DNA from: Pseudomonadota bacterium
GTDB taxonomy: Bacteria > Pseudomonadota > Gammaproteobacteria > Thiotrichales > Thiotrichaceae
Assembly (NCBI GenBank): GCA_002747455.1
Contig: PDPG01000027.1
Span: 1-34,749 of the forward strand
Length of the DNA: 34,749 nt
Direction: 5' to 3'
The translations under genes were made by a program, and so were the position numbers. Of this stretch, positions 26,210 through 34,749 are shown piece by piece. Below the pieces are notes generated by a model. The model was given only the letters and a program-made list of their open reading frames with translations, ran no database searches and was not told the DNA's origin. Each line of letters starts with the position of its first letter. The stretch's first letter is position 1.

Positions 26210-26851
26210 ATGATTAAATACGAACGCGATCCCAAGCTAATACGAAAGACATCAATCGCAGCCATACGGGACACTTTAAACCTAAACAGCCCCGATAGCC
26301 CTGAGCAGCAATTACTTATTCATATGATTTTGGCGTATGGCGATGAAGCAATTGCTTCCGATACGCTAATCAGCGAAAGTGCTATAAAGTCGGGCTTGTG
26401 CGCTTTAAAGAAGAATGCCAACATACTTTGCGACTCCAAAATGGTAGCAGAAGGCCTGAAGCAAAGTGATTTAAAAAAAGAACCTATTTGTCTGACCGAT
26501 AAACCCAGTGTGATCTCACAAGCCAAATCCAAAAAACTTACCCGGGCAATGGTGGCCGTTGAGAACTGGAAGCGTTTTGCCGAAGGCAGTATTGTCTTAA
26601 TTGGCAACGAAGCGACTGCATTATTGCGTCTAATGGAGTTAATTGAGACAGGCGATATTGATAAACCAGCCCTGATTATTGGTATGCCACAGGGCTACTT
26701 TGGGGCAACTGAAGCCAAGCAATATCTCTGGGAAAATCATCAACAATTCGACATCCCCTGTATCACGATACAAGGGACAACAGGTGGCAGCACTTTGACA
26801 GCGGCAGCAATGAACAACCTGATTCAATTAGATAAGGGTATTTTTCTATAA
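26210..26851 (+). CDS. Precorrin-8X methylmutase family protein (CobH/CbiC)
   Basis: CobH/CbiC moves a methyl group from C-11 to C-12 of precorrin-8X to give hydrogenobyrinic acid (or the cobalt equivalent) in corrin synthesis. The 213-residue protein has the family N-terminus YERDPKLIRKTSIAAIR, the histidine region LLIHMILAYGD, ILCDSKMVAEGL, VAVENW, GNEATALLRLMELI and PALIIGMPQGYFGATEAK, and ends with a TTGGSTLTAAAMN segment. Length and motifs are complete. No other cobalamin gene is in the window and no cobalamin riboswitch is visible upstream, so it is an orphan copy: part of a scattered pathway, a remnant, or a repurposed enzyme. It is divergent from the small RNA candidate. Confidence 0.85.
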   Translation: MIKYERDPKLIRKTSIAAIRDTLNLNSPDSPEQQLLIHMILAYGDEAIASDTLISESAIKSGLCALKKNANILCDSKMVAEGLKQSDLKKEPICLTDKPSVISQAKSKKLTRAMVAVENWKRFAEGSIVLIGNEATALLRLMELIETGDIDKPALIIGMPQGYFGATEAKQYLWENHQQFDIPCITIQGTTGGSTLTAAAMNNLIQLDKGIFL

Positions 26852-27051
26852 ATAAAATCAATTATCACCTATCAATAAAATATTTAAATGACAAATCACA
26901 ATAGTTTGGGCTATATTGACACCGCTTAAAAATTGCTGAATGTCTCTTTATTCCTTAAATTTATTGATCAAACGGATATTGAGTTGGGAGCTGCTGATCA
27001 GCAACATTTGTTACACCCCTAAAAAATAGCCTATTACGGAAAGGTCAATAC

Positions 27052-28356
27052 ATGATTTTTTTAAGACTCATGTCTGTCGTTGCACTCCCCACTGCATTAC
27101 TAGTGAGTGGCTGTGGTGGCGAATCATCTATAATCACTTCTGCACCAACAGCAATCACCGCTAAAACAGCAAAAAAAAGCACTCCGACCGTCACCAATAC
27201 TACGATACCTACACAGAAAAAAGCAGTCTCTGGTTTTGGTACACCAGAATATGCAACCGTCAAAAAGGGCTTGCAGAAACGTGCGGTACCGCCAAGGCCG
27301 ACAGGCAGTCCTGTCGTATCTAAGGCATTGGCGGATAACCTGAATGCTGGCAGTATAAAAGAAGCCGAGCGCTTCCTAAAAATGGGGGCTGATGTCAACT
27401 TCACCGGTGCAAACCGTGAACCTGTCTTATACACGGCAATCAGGCGTGGCAATTACGACTTTGCTGACAGCCTACTTCTGCACGGTGCAAATCCCAATGT
27501 TAAAAATGGCAACGGTCTGACACCTCTACTCCTTGCCATTAACAAAGGTCACCAACCAACAATTGATCTATTACTAAAAAATGGGGCTGATGCCAATGCC
27601 TCCCACCCACAGGGAAGCCCGCTATACATGGCTGTTGAGCGCGGCAACGCTGGCTTGGCAAAGCAATTGCTGGAGTATTCTGCGGATGCTAACTCACAAG
27701 GCCCACGCGGGGCGGCCCTATACATGGCAGTGACCAACGGCCAGACAGGTATCGTCCAGCAACTCCTACGCTATCGAGCTAACGCCAATACCAAAGGCGC
27801 TGAAGGCCCTGTGTTACACACTGCTATCACTCGCGGGCAAACTGCCATTGTGCAAATGTTGCTGAAGTATGGCGCAAATCCAAATACTGGTAGCAGCAAA
27901 GGTACACCGATCCAAATTGCGATACGCAAGTCCAATGCGCCAATAGTGGCGCTACTCACAAAAGCGGGAGCCTCCTCTGCAGTCTCCGATAGCATCGGCG
28001 AAACACTTTTACACAAGGCTGCGGCAAAAGGAATGATTGATGTTGCACGATCACTCATTGAGGGTGGCGCAAATGTCAATGCATTAGACAAGTACCAAGA
28101 AACCCCACTACATGAGGCAGCGGCCAAGGGTCACTTAGCAATCGTTAAATTGTTGCTATCTAACGGCGCTAATAAATTCGCACTAACAGAGAAAAAGTGG
28201 TCAGCGCTGCATGAAGCAGCTCGCTTTGGTCATGCGGAAACAGCGGCTTATTTGGTTAATCAAGGCTTGAGCCGTAGAGCCAAAACATCTGAAGGTATGA
28301 CACCACGGGCACTGGCGGCACACCTAAAACATCAACATGTCATGTCAATCCTGTAG
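27052..28356 (+). CDS. Ankyrin-repeat lipoprotein
   Basis: The 434-residue protein starts with a lipoprotein signal (MSVVALPTALLVSGC, acylated cysteine near residue 21). A Thr/Lys/Pro-rich linker runs to about residue 88. Then come about eleven ankyrin repeats to the C-terminus, with the usual LHxAAxxGHxxIVxLLLxxGANxN pattern clearest in the later repeats (LLHKAAAKG, PLHEAAAKG, ALHEAARFG). It is probably anchored in the envelope and binds a protein partner; which one is unknown. GGAAAGG precedes the ATG. It is a single gene, convergent with comM after 37 bases. Confidence 0.9.
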   Translation: MIFLRLMSVVALPTALLVSGCGGESSIITSAPTAITAKTAKKSTPTVTNTTIPTQKKAVSGFGTPEYATVKKGLQKRAVPPRPTGSPVVSKALADNLNAGSIKEAERFLKMGADVNFTGANREPVLYTAIRRGNYDFADSLLLHGANPNVKNGNGLTPLLLAINKGHQPTIDLLLKNGADANASHPQGSPLYMAVERGNAGLAKQLLEYSADANSQGPRGAALYMAVTNGQTGIVQQLLRYRANANTKGAEGPVLHTAITRGQTAIVQMLLKYGANPNTGSSKGTPIQIAIRKSNAPIVALLTKAGASSAVSDSIGETLLHKAAAKGMIDVARSLIEGGANVNALDKYQETPLHEAAAKGHLAIVKLLLSNGANKFALTEKKWSALHEAARFGHAETAAYLVNQGLSRRAKTSEGMTPRALAAHLKHQHVMSIL

Positions 28357-28393
28357 ATGTCGCGGGTTGTTATGAAGTAAGACCTATTGACTA

Positions 28394-29905
28394 TCACACC
28401 GATAACTTACGATCCAGCGCCCGATAGGAGACTGCCTCGCTGAGGTGTGGCGTAGCTATCTCCTCACTGTCATCCAGATCTGCGATTGTGCGGGCGACTT
28501 TCAGGATGCGATGACAAGCACGAGCCGACAGCTTGAACGATTCCATCACCTGACCCAGTAAAGCACTGTCCGCTGCGGATAAGCGACAATGTGCCTCAAC
28601 TGCCTTGGGTGTTAAGGTATGATTTGTTTGTTGTTGCCGTTGCTGCTGGCGCTCTCTGGCTGCACAAACACGCGCCCTCACCTGACAACTACTCTCTGCA
28701 GTGTCTGAGCAACTCAGTTCATCATGCGTCATGCGCGGCACGTGAATCTGAAGATCAATCCGATCCAAAAATGGAGCAGATAAACGTTGCCGGTATCGCC
28801 TTTGACGCTCCACCGTGCATTGGCATTTTTCCTCTAAATCACAATCCAAACCTTGCGGGCATGGGTTCATTGCAGCAATCAACTGAAACTGTGCCGGATA
28901 ACTGGCCTGTCTGGCCGCACGCGATAGAACAATACGCCCCGTTTCCAATGGCTCCCGCAGTACTTCCAATGTGGCACCTTTAAACTCCGTAAGCTCATCC
29001 AGAAACAACACCCCATGATGGGCCAACGATATTTCACCCGGTAGAACCTTCGCACCACCACCTACTAGTGCCACCGCAGAGGAGGTGTGATGTGGTTCAC
29101 GAAAAGGACGTTTTAGCCACGCATCTGGATCAAAGCCTTGATTACTTACCGATGCAATGGAGGCTGACTCCAGCGCTTCCTGCTCGGTCATCTCTGGCAA
29201 AATCGTTACTAAGCGACTGGCCAACATCGTCTTTCCAGTTCCGGGTGGGCCAACCATTAATAAATGATGACCGCCCGCCGCTGCAATTTCCAAGGCTCGT
29301 TTCGCCTGAAATTGTCCCTTTACATCAGATAAATCAACATCATAATGCCGCTCTGGCGCAGCCCCATTTGTCCGTTTGAAATAACTGATTGGTTGTTGAT
29401 GATTTAAATGTGCCACCACATCTTTTAAATGTTGGCACGGCAGTACCAAAGCGTTTTCAATGATGCCGGCTTCACCCGCATTCTCTTGTGGCAGTAGGAT
29501 TGCACGGCCTTGGTGATGTGCAGCAAAAGCCGTCGGCAGCACCGCCCTTACAGCACGCAACTCACCACTTAATGCCAGCTCACCAATGAACTCATATTCT
29601 TTCAACGCCGCTTGTTCTAGCTGCCTTGATGCCGCCAAAATACCAACCGCAATTGGTAAATCAAAGCGCCCACCCTGTTTAGGGTGATCTGCCGGAGCCA
29701 GATTAACAGTGATGCGATTATTCGGAAAATCAAACCCTGAGTTAATAATTGCAGAGCGCACTCGATCCTTACTTTCACGAACAGCGGCTTCCGGCAAGCC
29801 GACGATTGAAAAACCAGGTAAACCATGACTTAGATCCACCTCAACACTGACCTGTGGGGCATTCATACCATCATTTGTGCGAGTATACGCGACCGCAAGG
29901 CTCAT
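28394..29905 (-). CDS. comM: YifB/ComM family Mg-chelatase-like AAA ATPase
   Basis: ComM is a hexameric helicase that promotes branch migration during natural transformation in Vibrio and relatives; YifB is the name in non-competent bacteria. The N-terminal ChlI-like domain has SVEVDLSHGLPGFSIVGLPEAAVRESKDR. Walker A is GPPGTGKTMLAS at about residue 218, and Walker B is GVLFLDELTEF. A cysteine-bearing insert (CPQGLDCDLEEKCQC) and the C-terminal SARACHRILKVARTIADL helix follow. I prefer ATG 29905 (503 aa) over the TTG at 29914. It is divergent from gpmI. Confidence 0.95.
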   Translation of the reverse strand: MSLAVAYTRTNDGMNAPQVSVEVDLSHGLPGFSIVGLPEAAVRESKDRVRSAIINSGFDFPNNRITVNLAPADHPKQGGRFDLPIAVGILAASRQLEQAALKEYEFIGELALSGELRAVRAVLPTAFAAHHQGRAILLPQENAGEAGIIENALVLPCQHLKDVVAHLNHQQPISYFKRTNGAAPERHYDVDLSDVKGQFQAKRALEIAAAGGHHLLMVGPPGTGKTMLASRLVTILPEMTEQEALESASIASVSNQGFDPDAWLKRPFREPHHTSSAVALVGGGAKVLPGEISLAHHGVLFLDELTEFKGATLEVLREPLETGRIVLSRAARQASYPAQFQLIAAMNPCPQGLDCDLEEKCQCTVERQRRYRQRLSAPFLDRIDLQIHVPRMTHDELSCSDTAESSCQVRARVCAARERQQQRQQQTNHTLTPKAVEAHCRLSAADSALLGQVMESFKLSARACHRILKVARTIADLDDSEEIATPHLSEAVSYRALDRKLSV

Positions 29906-30094
29906 AATTGTCAACCATTATTATTCTTTATTCTGATGGTTCAGAATGCTAACAAACCCAGCAAATCACCTATAGTCTGAGCTGACAGGAGGCAGGCGCG
30001 CCAAAAATACCATTAGCACCCAACCAAGGTGCACAGCCCACTGAAATACCTTAAGATAACCCCCACATTGATGAATAGCAAAAGGCCCCAAAAC

Positions 30095-31633
30095 ATGACT
30101 CCTCAGACTGCGCCGCGTCGTAATACCATACTGATTATTTTAGATGGCATTGGTGTGAACCCAAGTAAGCAAAACAATGCAGTTTATGAAGCCAATACGC
30201 CTAACCTAGATCGTTATTTTGGCTCACATACACACACCACACTCCACACATCGGGCAAGCCGGTCGGACTTCCCGATGGCCAGATGGGTAATTCTGAGGT
30301 GGGTCATCTGACCATTGGCAGCGGTACGATTATCAAGCAGAACTTGGTTCGCATTGATGATGCGATTGAAGACGGTAGCTTTGCTGAAAATACCGTGATC
30401 TTAGCCGCAATCAACGCTGCGAAAGCGGCAAACCGACCGTTGCACCTACTGGGGCTGGCATCGGATGGTGGTGTACACAGCCACCTGAATCACCTACTTG
30501 CACTCATTGAAGTCTGCGCCGCTCATGGGGTGACTCCAATGGTGCATGCATTTACTGATGGCCGTGATACCGCCCCCAAGTCCGGCGCTCAGTTTATCCA
30601 GACAATACAGAATTGCCTTGATAAACACGGTGGGCAAATTGCCACCATGAGCGGGCGTTTTTATGCAATGGATCGAGACGAACGCTGGGAGCGGATAGAA
30701 CAAGCATGGCAGGCAATGGTTTATCACCAAGGGCCACACTTTAAAACAGCGGCTGAGGCGATAGAGGCTGCTTATGCCGATGATGTGACGGATGAATTTC
30801 TTGTGCCTTGTGTGATTGAGGGTGCCGAAAAGATTGCCAGTGGCGACTCTGCCATCTTTTTTAATTTCCGTAATGATCGTCCTCGCCAGATGTCTGCGGC
30901 ATTATCCCTCAAAGACTTTGAACACTTTGACCGTGGTGAGTTTGAAGCTATTCACCTGACCACCATGACAGAGTACGAAAGTACCCTGAACGGCCCCATT
31001 GCCTTTGAACCGGAACAACCCGAAACCTGCCTCGCCGAAATTGTCAGTCAGGCAGGACTGAAGCAGTTTCATTGTGCAGAAACTGAAAAATATGCGCACG
31101 TCACCTTCTTTTTTAATGGTGGTAGAGAGGAGTGCTACGAGGGGGAAGAACGCAAAATGATTAAGTCCCCCAATGTTGCCACCTACGATGAGTGCCCAGA
31201 AATGAGTGCCGAGGAAGTTTCAGACACCATCGTTAATACACTGAATAAAAAAGAGTATAGCTTTATTGTCGTGAATTTTGCCAACTGCGATATGGTGGGC
31301 CATTCCGCCATTCCAGGCGCAGTGATCAAAGCGGTTGAAGCAGTAGACAGGGAAGTAGGACGTGTGCTTGATGCTGCCGTGGAGAATGACTACTCCGTTG
31401 TTCTGACCGCTGATCACGGAAACTGTGAAGAATATATCGACCCCATCAGCAAAGAACCCAATACGCAACACACCGTTTACCCTGTACCATGCTTAATTAT
31501 TGATAAAAATTATTGGACACTCAGCAGCAACGGTGGCTTGGGTAATGTTGCGCCAACCGTTCTGCAATTGATGGGACTGGAGCAACCTAAATCAATGCGT
31601 TGCAAGTCCTTGTTGTTGAGTGAAATAAGCTAA
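30095..31633 (+). CDS. gpmI: 2,3-bisphosphoglycerate-independent phosphoglycerate mutase
   Basis: GpmI interconverts 3- and 2-phosphoglycerate in glycolysis using two manganese ions and a phosphoserine intermediate. The N-terminal metal-binding LIILDGIGVNP is followed by the catalytic serine motif GNSEVGHLTIGSG, then FTDGRDTAPKSGAQF and FFNFRNDRPRQMS. C-terminal metal ligands lie in VVNFANCDMVGHS and LTADHGNCEEY. The ATG at 30095 gives 512 aa, the family length; upstream in-frame ATG codons at 30029 and 30071 lack family support. Confidence 0.97.
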   Translation: MTPQTAPRRNTILIILDGIGVNPSKQNNAVYEANTPNLDRYFGSHTHTTLHTSGKPVGLPDGQMGNSEVGHLTIGSGTIIKQNLVRIDDAIEDGSFAENTVILAAINAAKAANRPLHLLGLASDGGVHSHLNHLLALIEVCAAHGVTPMVHAFTDGRDTAPKSGAQFIQTIQNCLDKHGGQIATMSGRFYAMDRDERWERIEQAWQAMVYHQGPHFKTAAEAIEAAYADDVTDEFLVPCVIEGAEKIASGDSAIFFNFRNDRPRQMSAALSLKDFEHFDRGEFEAIHLTTMTEYESTLNGPIAFEPEQPETCLAEIVSQAGLKQFHCAETEKYAHVTFFFNGGREECYEGEERKMIKSPNVATYDECPEMSAEEVSDTIVNTLNKKEYSFIVVNFANCDMVGHSAIPGAVIKAVEAVDREVGRVLDAAVENDYSVVLTADHGNCEEYIDPISKEPNTQHTVYPVPCLIIDKNYWTLSSNGGLGNVAPTVLQLMGLEQPKSMRCKSLLLSEIS

Positions 31634-31704
31634 CCGATGGTTTGCAAAGGGATGTGCAGGCCTGTTTAGAAGGAGCTGATCTGTTATTTGGGGATAACAC
31701 TAGC

Positions 31705-32316
31705 ATGTATCGAAAACCATCCTTTGCAATGGCCGCAGGACTCGCAGGTGGATTAATCATATCTGCCTGCGGTAGCGTGGAGAACCTACAGCCCACGAGT
31801 CCACCGCAATCTATTTCGCACACTCAGGCTAATATGACACCTGAACCCATCAGTAATAATGAACGTTTTGCCGACACCTTAGCCGCACATAATGCTGTTC
31901 GCGCTGCACATGGACTCCCTAGCTTAACTTGGTCAGATGATCTGGCCGCTTACGCTCAGGAATGGGCAGATCACTTGGCCGCAAATAACCGTTGCTTTAT
32001 GCGCCACCGCCCTTCAGGTAGTCCGCATGGTGAAAACCTGTGGTGGGCCAGCCCACGACGCTGGTCTGACGGGCTTAGTGAGCTTCAGGAAGTAGATATC
32101 CAGCGAGTCGTGAACGACTGGGCCAAAGAAAAACAATACTACAATTATCACACCAACCGCTGCCAACCCGGTCAACAATGCGGCCACTACACGCAAATTG
32201 TGTGGAGAGAAACCACTGAAGTCGGCTGTGCCTACCAGCAATGTGGTGACTTGTCGCAATTATGGGTTTGCAACTACAACCCTCCGGGCAATTATATCGG
32301 TGAGCGCCCGTATTGA
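31705..32316 (+). CDS. CAP/SCP-domain (PR-1-like) lipoprotein
   Basis: The 203-residue protein has a lipoprotein signal (MAAGLAGGLIISAC, cysteine near residue 22) and a short linker. A CAP domain follows: AHNAVRAAHGLPSLTWSDDL near its start, HRPSGSPHGENLWWAS, HYTQIVWRETTEVGCAY and WVCNYNPPGNYIGERPY at the end. These are the histidine/glutamate cavity residues and signature motifs of the family. The role of bacterial CAP proteins is unclear, possibly small-ligand or metal binding. The lipoprotein signal and family motif order support the ATG at 31705; the ribosome-binding site is weak. It lies 71 bases after gpmI. Confidence 0.92.
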   Translation: MYRKPSFAMAAGLAGGLIISACGSVENLQPTSPPQSISHTQANMTPEPISNNERFADTLAAHNAVRAAHGLPSLTWSDDLAAYAQEWADHLAANNRCFMRHRPSGSPHGENLWWASPRRWSDGLSELQEVDIQRVVNDWAKEKQYYNYHTNRCQPGQQCGHYTQIVWRETTEVGCAYQQCGDLSQLWVCNYNPPGNYIGERPY

Positions 32317-32317
32317 T

Positions 32318-32555
32318 CTCACAACCAATAGTGACCTAAATTGTGAGTCAGGCACCCAGCCAATTACATCACTCGTGACACGGGAAAAATCCCTAACACC
32401 CAGAAAATGGTGTCGATAAGGTCATCTTTAATGACACCATTACGCTGACCCGGGACTATAGGGCAAGCGAACCTCAAATGCACCACTGCGGTTGTGCGCA
32501 AACGGCAGCCGCCGATCCCACCACGCTATCCCTGTAAGTAGATTACAGCTTACAG
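32318..32555. other. Non-coding gap with three inverted repeats
   Basis: The 294-base gap 32317-32610 contains CTCACAA/TTGTGAG (32318-32324 and 32341-32347), TGGTGTC/GACACCA (32408-32414 and 32433-32439) and CTGTAAG/CTTACAG (32532-32538 and 32549-32555). None is followed by a T-run. They lie between convergent genes and may act as weak 3'-end structures. Confidence 0.4.
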
Positions 32556-32610
32556 AATGACCTTTGTGTGACATCAGACTCTAATCGTCGTCAGCAAGGT
32601 AGCCCTTGAC

Positions 32611-34749
32611 TCATCTAATAGGAGGCATGAGCAGCTCTGAAGTAACGGGCTGCACATCATCCCAAACAGGTGCATCAAACACTACGGAGTTGCTGATATT
32701 TTGTTCAGAAAACTGACTCCTCACAGCGGATATCGTACCTGAATCACCCTGATTAGTTCTAGCAAAAATGATTTGTATATTCGCCCAGTCATCATAATCT
32801 CTAAGGACGGACAACTCTTCTTCTCCTACCCTACTGTCCCAAGGGTTTACATCGTAATTTACCAAAGTGTCCGCTGTATCCCCATCACAATTAAAATCTA
32901 CCGCTGCACTCGCCGGTTGTCCAAGTCCACGTTCCTCTACGACACCATTAATCTCATCCAGATCCAAGCCAACACCATCCGAGTAGTCCATCTTAAAGTC
33001 ATCAGGGTTACTCTTATAGTTATTGGTTAATGACTTCCGAGAAGCACCGCACTTTTTGACCAAATAACGATCACCTTCATTCAGGCCAATAGTAGGTAAA
33101 CCTTCAAGTTGATAGAGATAGTTCATAATGCTTATATAGTTCGGCTTATAGTTAGTGCTTTCAAAGCCACCATGTTTCAACCCTAAATTGTGACCAAACT
33201 CATGCATAACCGTACTGGCTTGGTAGTTAATGAGTATATTACTATCCACTGTACTACTGTCAGATAAAGTCCATCCTCCTAATGTAATAAGCGAGTCATT
33301 TCCTGGGGTTTCAGCACAGCCAGAAGAGCCGCCACTACCATCAGCCCTTTGGGAGGTACCAAACAACATATAGAAGAAAATTTGTCTACGACGCGGATCC
33401 ATATTGGCGGCTTTGTACTGGCGAGGACTCACACCTAATGAACCTGAGCATCGTAATGCCTGGGATAGCGAATAATCGACCTGATTGCCTCCCCCTAAGT
33501 CCATATTATCCGGGTTGATTCCAGGGTTTTGATCAAACAAATCCCCCACATCAAAATGTACTACGTAACCTCTATCAGCAAACACCGCTGCAACGCGCTC
33601 AAGTGCCTTCTGCTGTGGTACCACACCTAGATCAACAGGCAACTCACCGTTCTTACTGGAATCAACATAGTCAACTTCAATAAAAATGTCTGTTTGCCCA
33701 GTGCGTGCTCCCAAGTCATATAGAGACAAGCCATTATAAGTTGAGCCAGGCATCTCGGAACAGTCAGGTATACCATCAGCATCAGCGTCTGTGTTACAGG
33801 TAACATCATTTGGACCTGCAAATGTAGAAGTACTACGCACTACCCAATCACTAGCTTGATTGGTGTCAGTACTTAAGCCATCACGCGCAAGAGAGTAACC
33901 ATAGCTATCCGCTCCAGAAGGCAGCTCAGGAGCATTACCACCCGTCCACGCTTCACTATCTAATGGAGGGATTCTAAATGAGCCAAATCTAATAAAATCA
34001 ACTGTATGGCTATTATGTACTAACTCTACAAAGCCCGAAATTCTCCACCAAAAGTAGCTATTGTTGGCAGAATCCTTGAGATAAATAACATTCTCACTAG
34101 CATAAGGATTTGAACCCACTGCGCTATCTGCACGAATTACCAAGTAACCATTAGGAGGAATTGTTTTTGAAGGTAATACGTATTCCTGTGGCTGGCGACT
34201 GCCTTCTGAAGTAGACACGTTCTGATAAGCCCTTAGGGTATAGTTTGCTAGTTCGATAGTAGCATTCGTTGGGTTATATATCTCAACCCAATGCGCACTG
34301 TCTGAATAATATCTACTGGAGATTTCATTAATCAGCAAACTGCCCACTATAGGCTCAACAGTGACTTCAACCGTATCCGTTGAAGTCGCGCCGTCGTCGT
34401 CTGTCACGGTGAGCGTGAAAGTTAGTACCGTTGCAGCGCTAACACTCGGTGCCGTGAAACTAGTCTTTGCATCATTTTCACTCACCAGTATGACCGAGGC
34501 GCCTATTGGGTCACTACCTGTAAATGTCCAAGAGTAACTACTAACAGTTCCATCTACATCAGTGGAATTAGTACCATCCAACGAGACATTATCTTCAGCA
34601 ATCACAGTTTTTGCTGCGCCTGCTTCTGCAATGGGCAATTGGTTAGTCACTGGATTGACCGTCACCACGACAGTATCCGTGGCGGTTGCACCATCGTCAT
34701 CGGTGACGGTTAAGGTCAAGGTGAGCGCGGTGGCTGCCGTCACATCCGG
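32611..34749 (-). CDS. Secreted metzincin-type metalloprotease with PKD-like and lamin-tail domains, 5'-truncated by the window
   Basis: The frame is open to the right edge, so the N-terminus lies outside the window; the visible part is about 712 residues. In order: at least one complete and one partial PKD/REJ-like repeat (LTLTVTDDDGATATDTVVVTV type), a lamin-tail domain (LLINEISSRYYSDSAHWVEIYNP), and a calcium-binding segment (TDADADGIPDCSE). Then comes a zinc protease domain with HEFGHNLGLKH at 33204-33172, the metzincin HExxHxxGxxH signature, followed by the Met-turn SIMNYL. A secreted, cell-surface or extracellular peptidase is expected. The C-terminus has no sorting tail that I recognise. 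The gene is convergent with the CAP lipoprotein gene. Confidence 0.85.
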   Translation of the reverse strand, partial: PDVTAATALTLTLTVTDDDGATATDTVVVTVNPVTNQLPIAEAGAAKTVIAEDNVSLDGTNSTDVDGTVSSYSWTFTGSDPIGASVILVSENDAKTSFTAPSVSAATVLTFTLTVTDDDGATSTDTVEVTVEPIVGSLLINEISSRYYSDSAHWVEIYNPTNATIELANYTLRAYQNVSTSEGSRQPQEYVLPSKTIPPNGYLVIRADSAVGSNPYASENVIYLKDSANNSYFWWRISGFVELVHNSHTVDFIRFGSFRIPPLDSEAWTGGNAPELPSGADSYGYSLARDGLSTDTNQASDWVVRSTSTFAGPNDVTCNTDADADGIPDCSEMPGSTYNGLSLYDLGARTGQTDIFIEVDYVDSSKNGELPVDLGVVPQQKALERVAAVFADRGYVVHFDVGDLFDQNPGINPDNMDLGGGNQVDYSLSQALRCSGSLGVSPRQYKAANMDPRRRQIFFYMLFGTSQRADGSGGSSGCAETPGNDSLITLGGWTLSDSSTVDSNILINYQASTVMHEFGHNLGLKHGGFESTNYKPNYISIMNYLYQLEGLPTIGLNEGDRYLVKKCGASRKSLTNNYKSNPDDFKMDYSDGVGLDLDEINGVVEERGLGQPASAAVDFNCDGDTADTLVNYDVNPWDSRVGEEELSVLRDYDDWANIQIIFARTNQGDSGTISAVRSQFSEQNISNSVVFDAPVWDDVQPVTSELLMPPIR
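34365..34749 (-). repeat. Near-identical PKD-repeat coding DNA
   Basis: The block at about 34365-34440 and that at about 34660-34735 encode almost the same sequence (LTLTVTDDDGAT then DTV-VTV), some 295 bases apart. A tandem array of PKD-like repeats therefore continues beyond the right edge. Confidence 0.75.

Overview
The window reads as chromosomal DNA of a gammaproteobacterium, probably marine or aquatic. The evidence is proteobacterial housekeeping genes (mnmG-rsmG, glyQ-glyS, comM, gpmI, aroQ), a Fur-box-like iron locus, an RND efflux pair, lipoproteins with bacterial lipoboxes and a textbook sigma-54 promoter. The genus cannot be fixed from the sequence alone. No rRNA, tRNA, CRISPR array, prophage or complete insertion sequence was seen.

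Layout. 1-2825: two envelope genes of unknown function, a beta-rich secreted-type protein and an outer-membrane-barrel-like protein, separated by a strong terminator. 2826-3236: a non-coding gap with a 97-bp MITE-like element. 3237-4208: a membrane fatty-acid-hydroxylase/sterol-desaturase protein. 4221-13479: an iron-acquisition island made of two divergent operons around a Fur-box-like site at 8193-8211. The leftward operon is exbB-exbD-tonB-DUF4856 and ends at a terminator at 4221-4258. The rightward operon is hemP-imelysin-diheme oxidoreductase-second imelysin-DUF1513. 13476-14670: aroQ and a spermidine-synthase-like gene on the minus strand. 14838-19055: an RND adaptor lipoprotein and permease. 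19097-19675: a flavodoxin-fold quinone reductase. 19828-25600: mnmG-rsmG and glyQ-glyS, with a terminator and possible short RNA between the pairs.

The most interesting stretch is the apparently empty 25601-26209. The minus strand carries a perfect sigma-54 core promoter (TGGCAC-N5-TTGC, 25955 down to 25941). Upstream of it is an alternating array of four GTGACA/TGTCAC half-sites (26046-26106). Downstream are two consecutive intrinsic terminators, both oriented for minus-strand transcription (25796-25830 and 25757-25783). This is the architecture of an enhancer-activated sigma-54-dependent small RNA of about 135-175 nt. The predicted RNA holds AANAANAA motifs, one of them in an apical loop, like the Hfq/Crc-sequestering RNAs CrcZ/CrcY of pseudomonads. 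I infer a CrcZ-like or otherwise undescribed regulatory RNA.

26210-34749: an orphan precorrin-8X methylmutase homologue (cobH/cbiC), an ankyrin-repeat lipoprotein, comM on the minus strand, gpmI, a CAP-domain lipoprotein, and a right-edge-truncated secreted metzincin protease with PKD-like and lamin-tail domains.

How the genes work together: ExbB/ExbD/TonB energise outer-membrane iron transport. The imelysins, diheme protein, DUF1513 protein and DUF4856 protein are periplasmic or exported and probably handle iron there. No TonB-dependent receptor lies in the window, so it must be encoded elsewhere. Functional calls come from motifs and family knowledge recalled without database searches.
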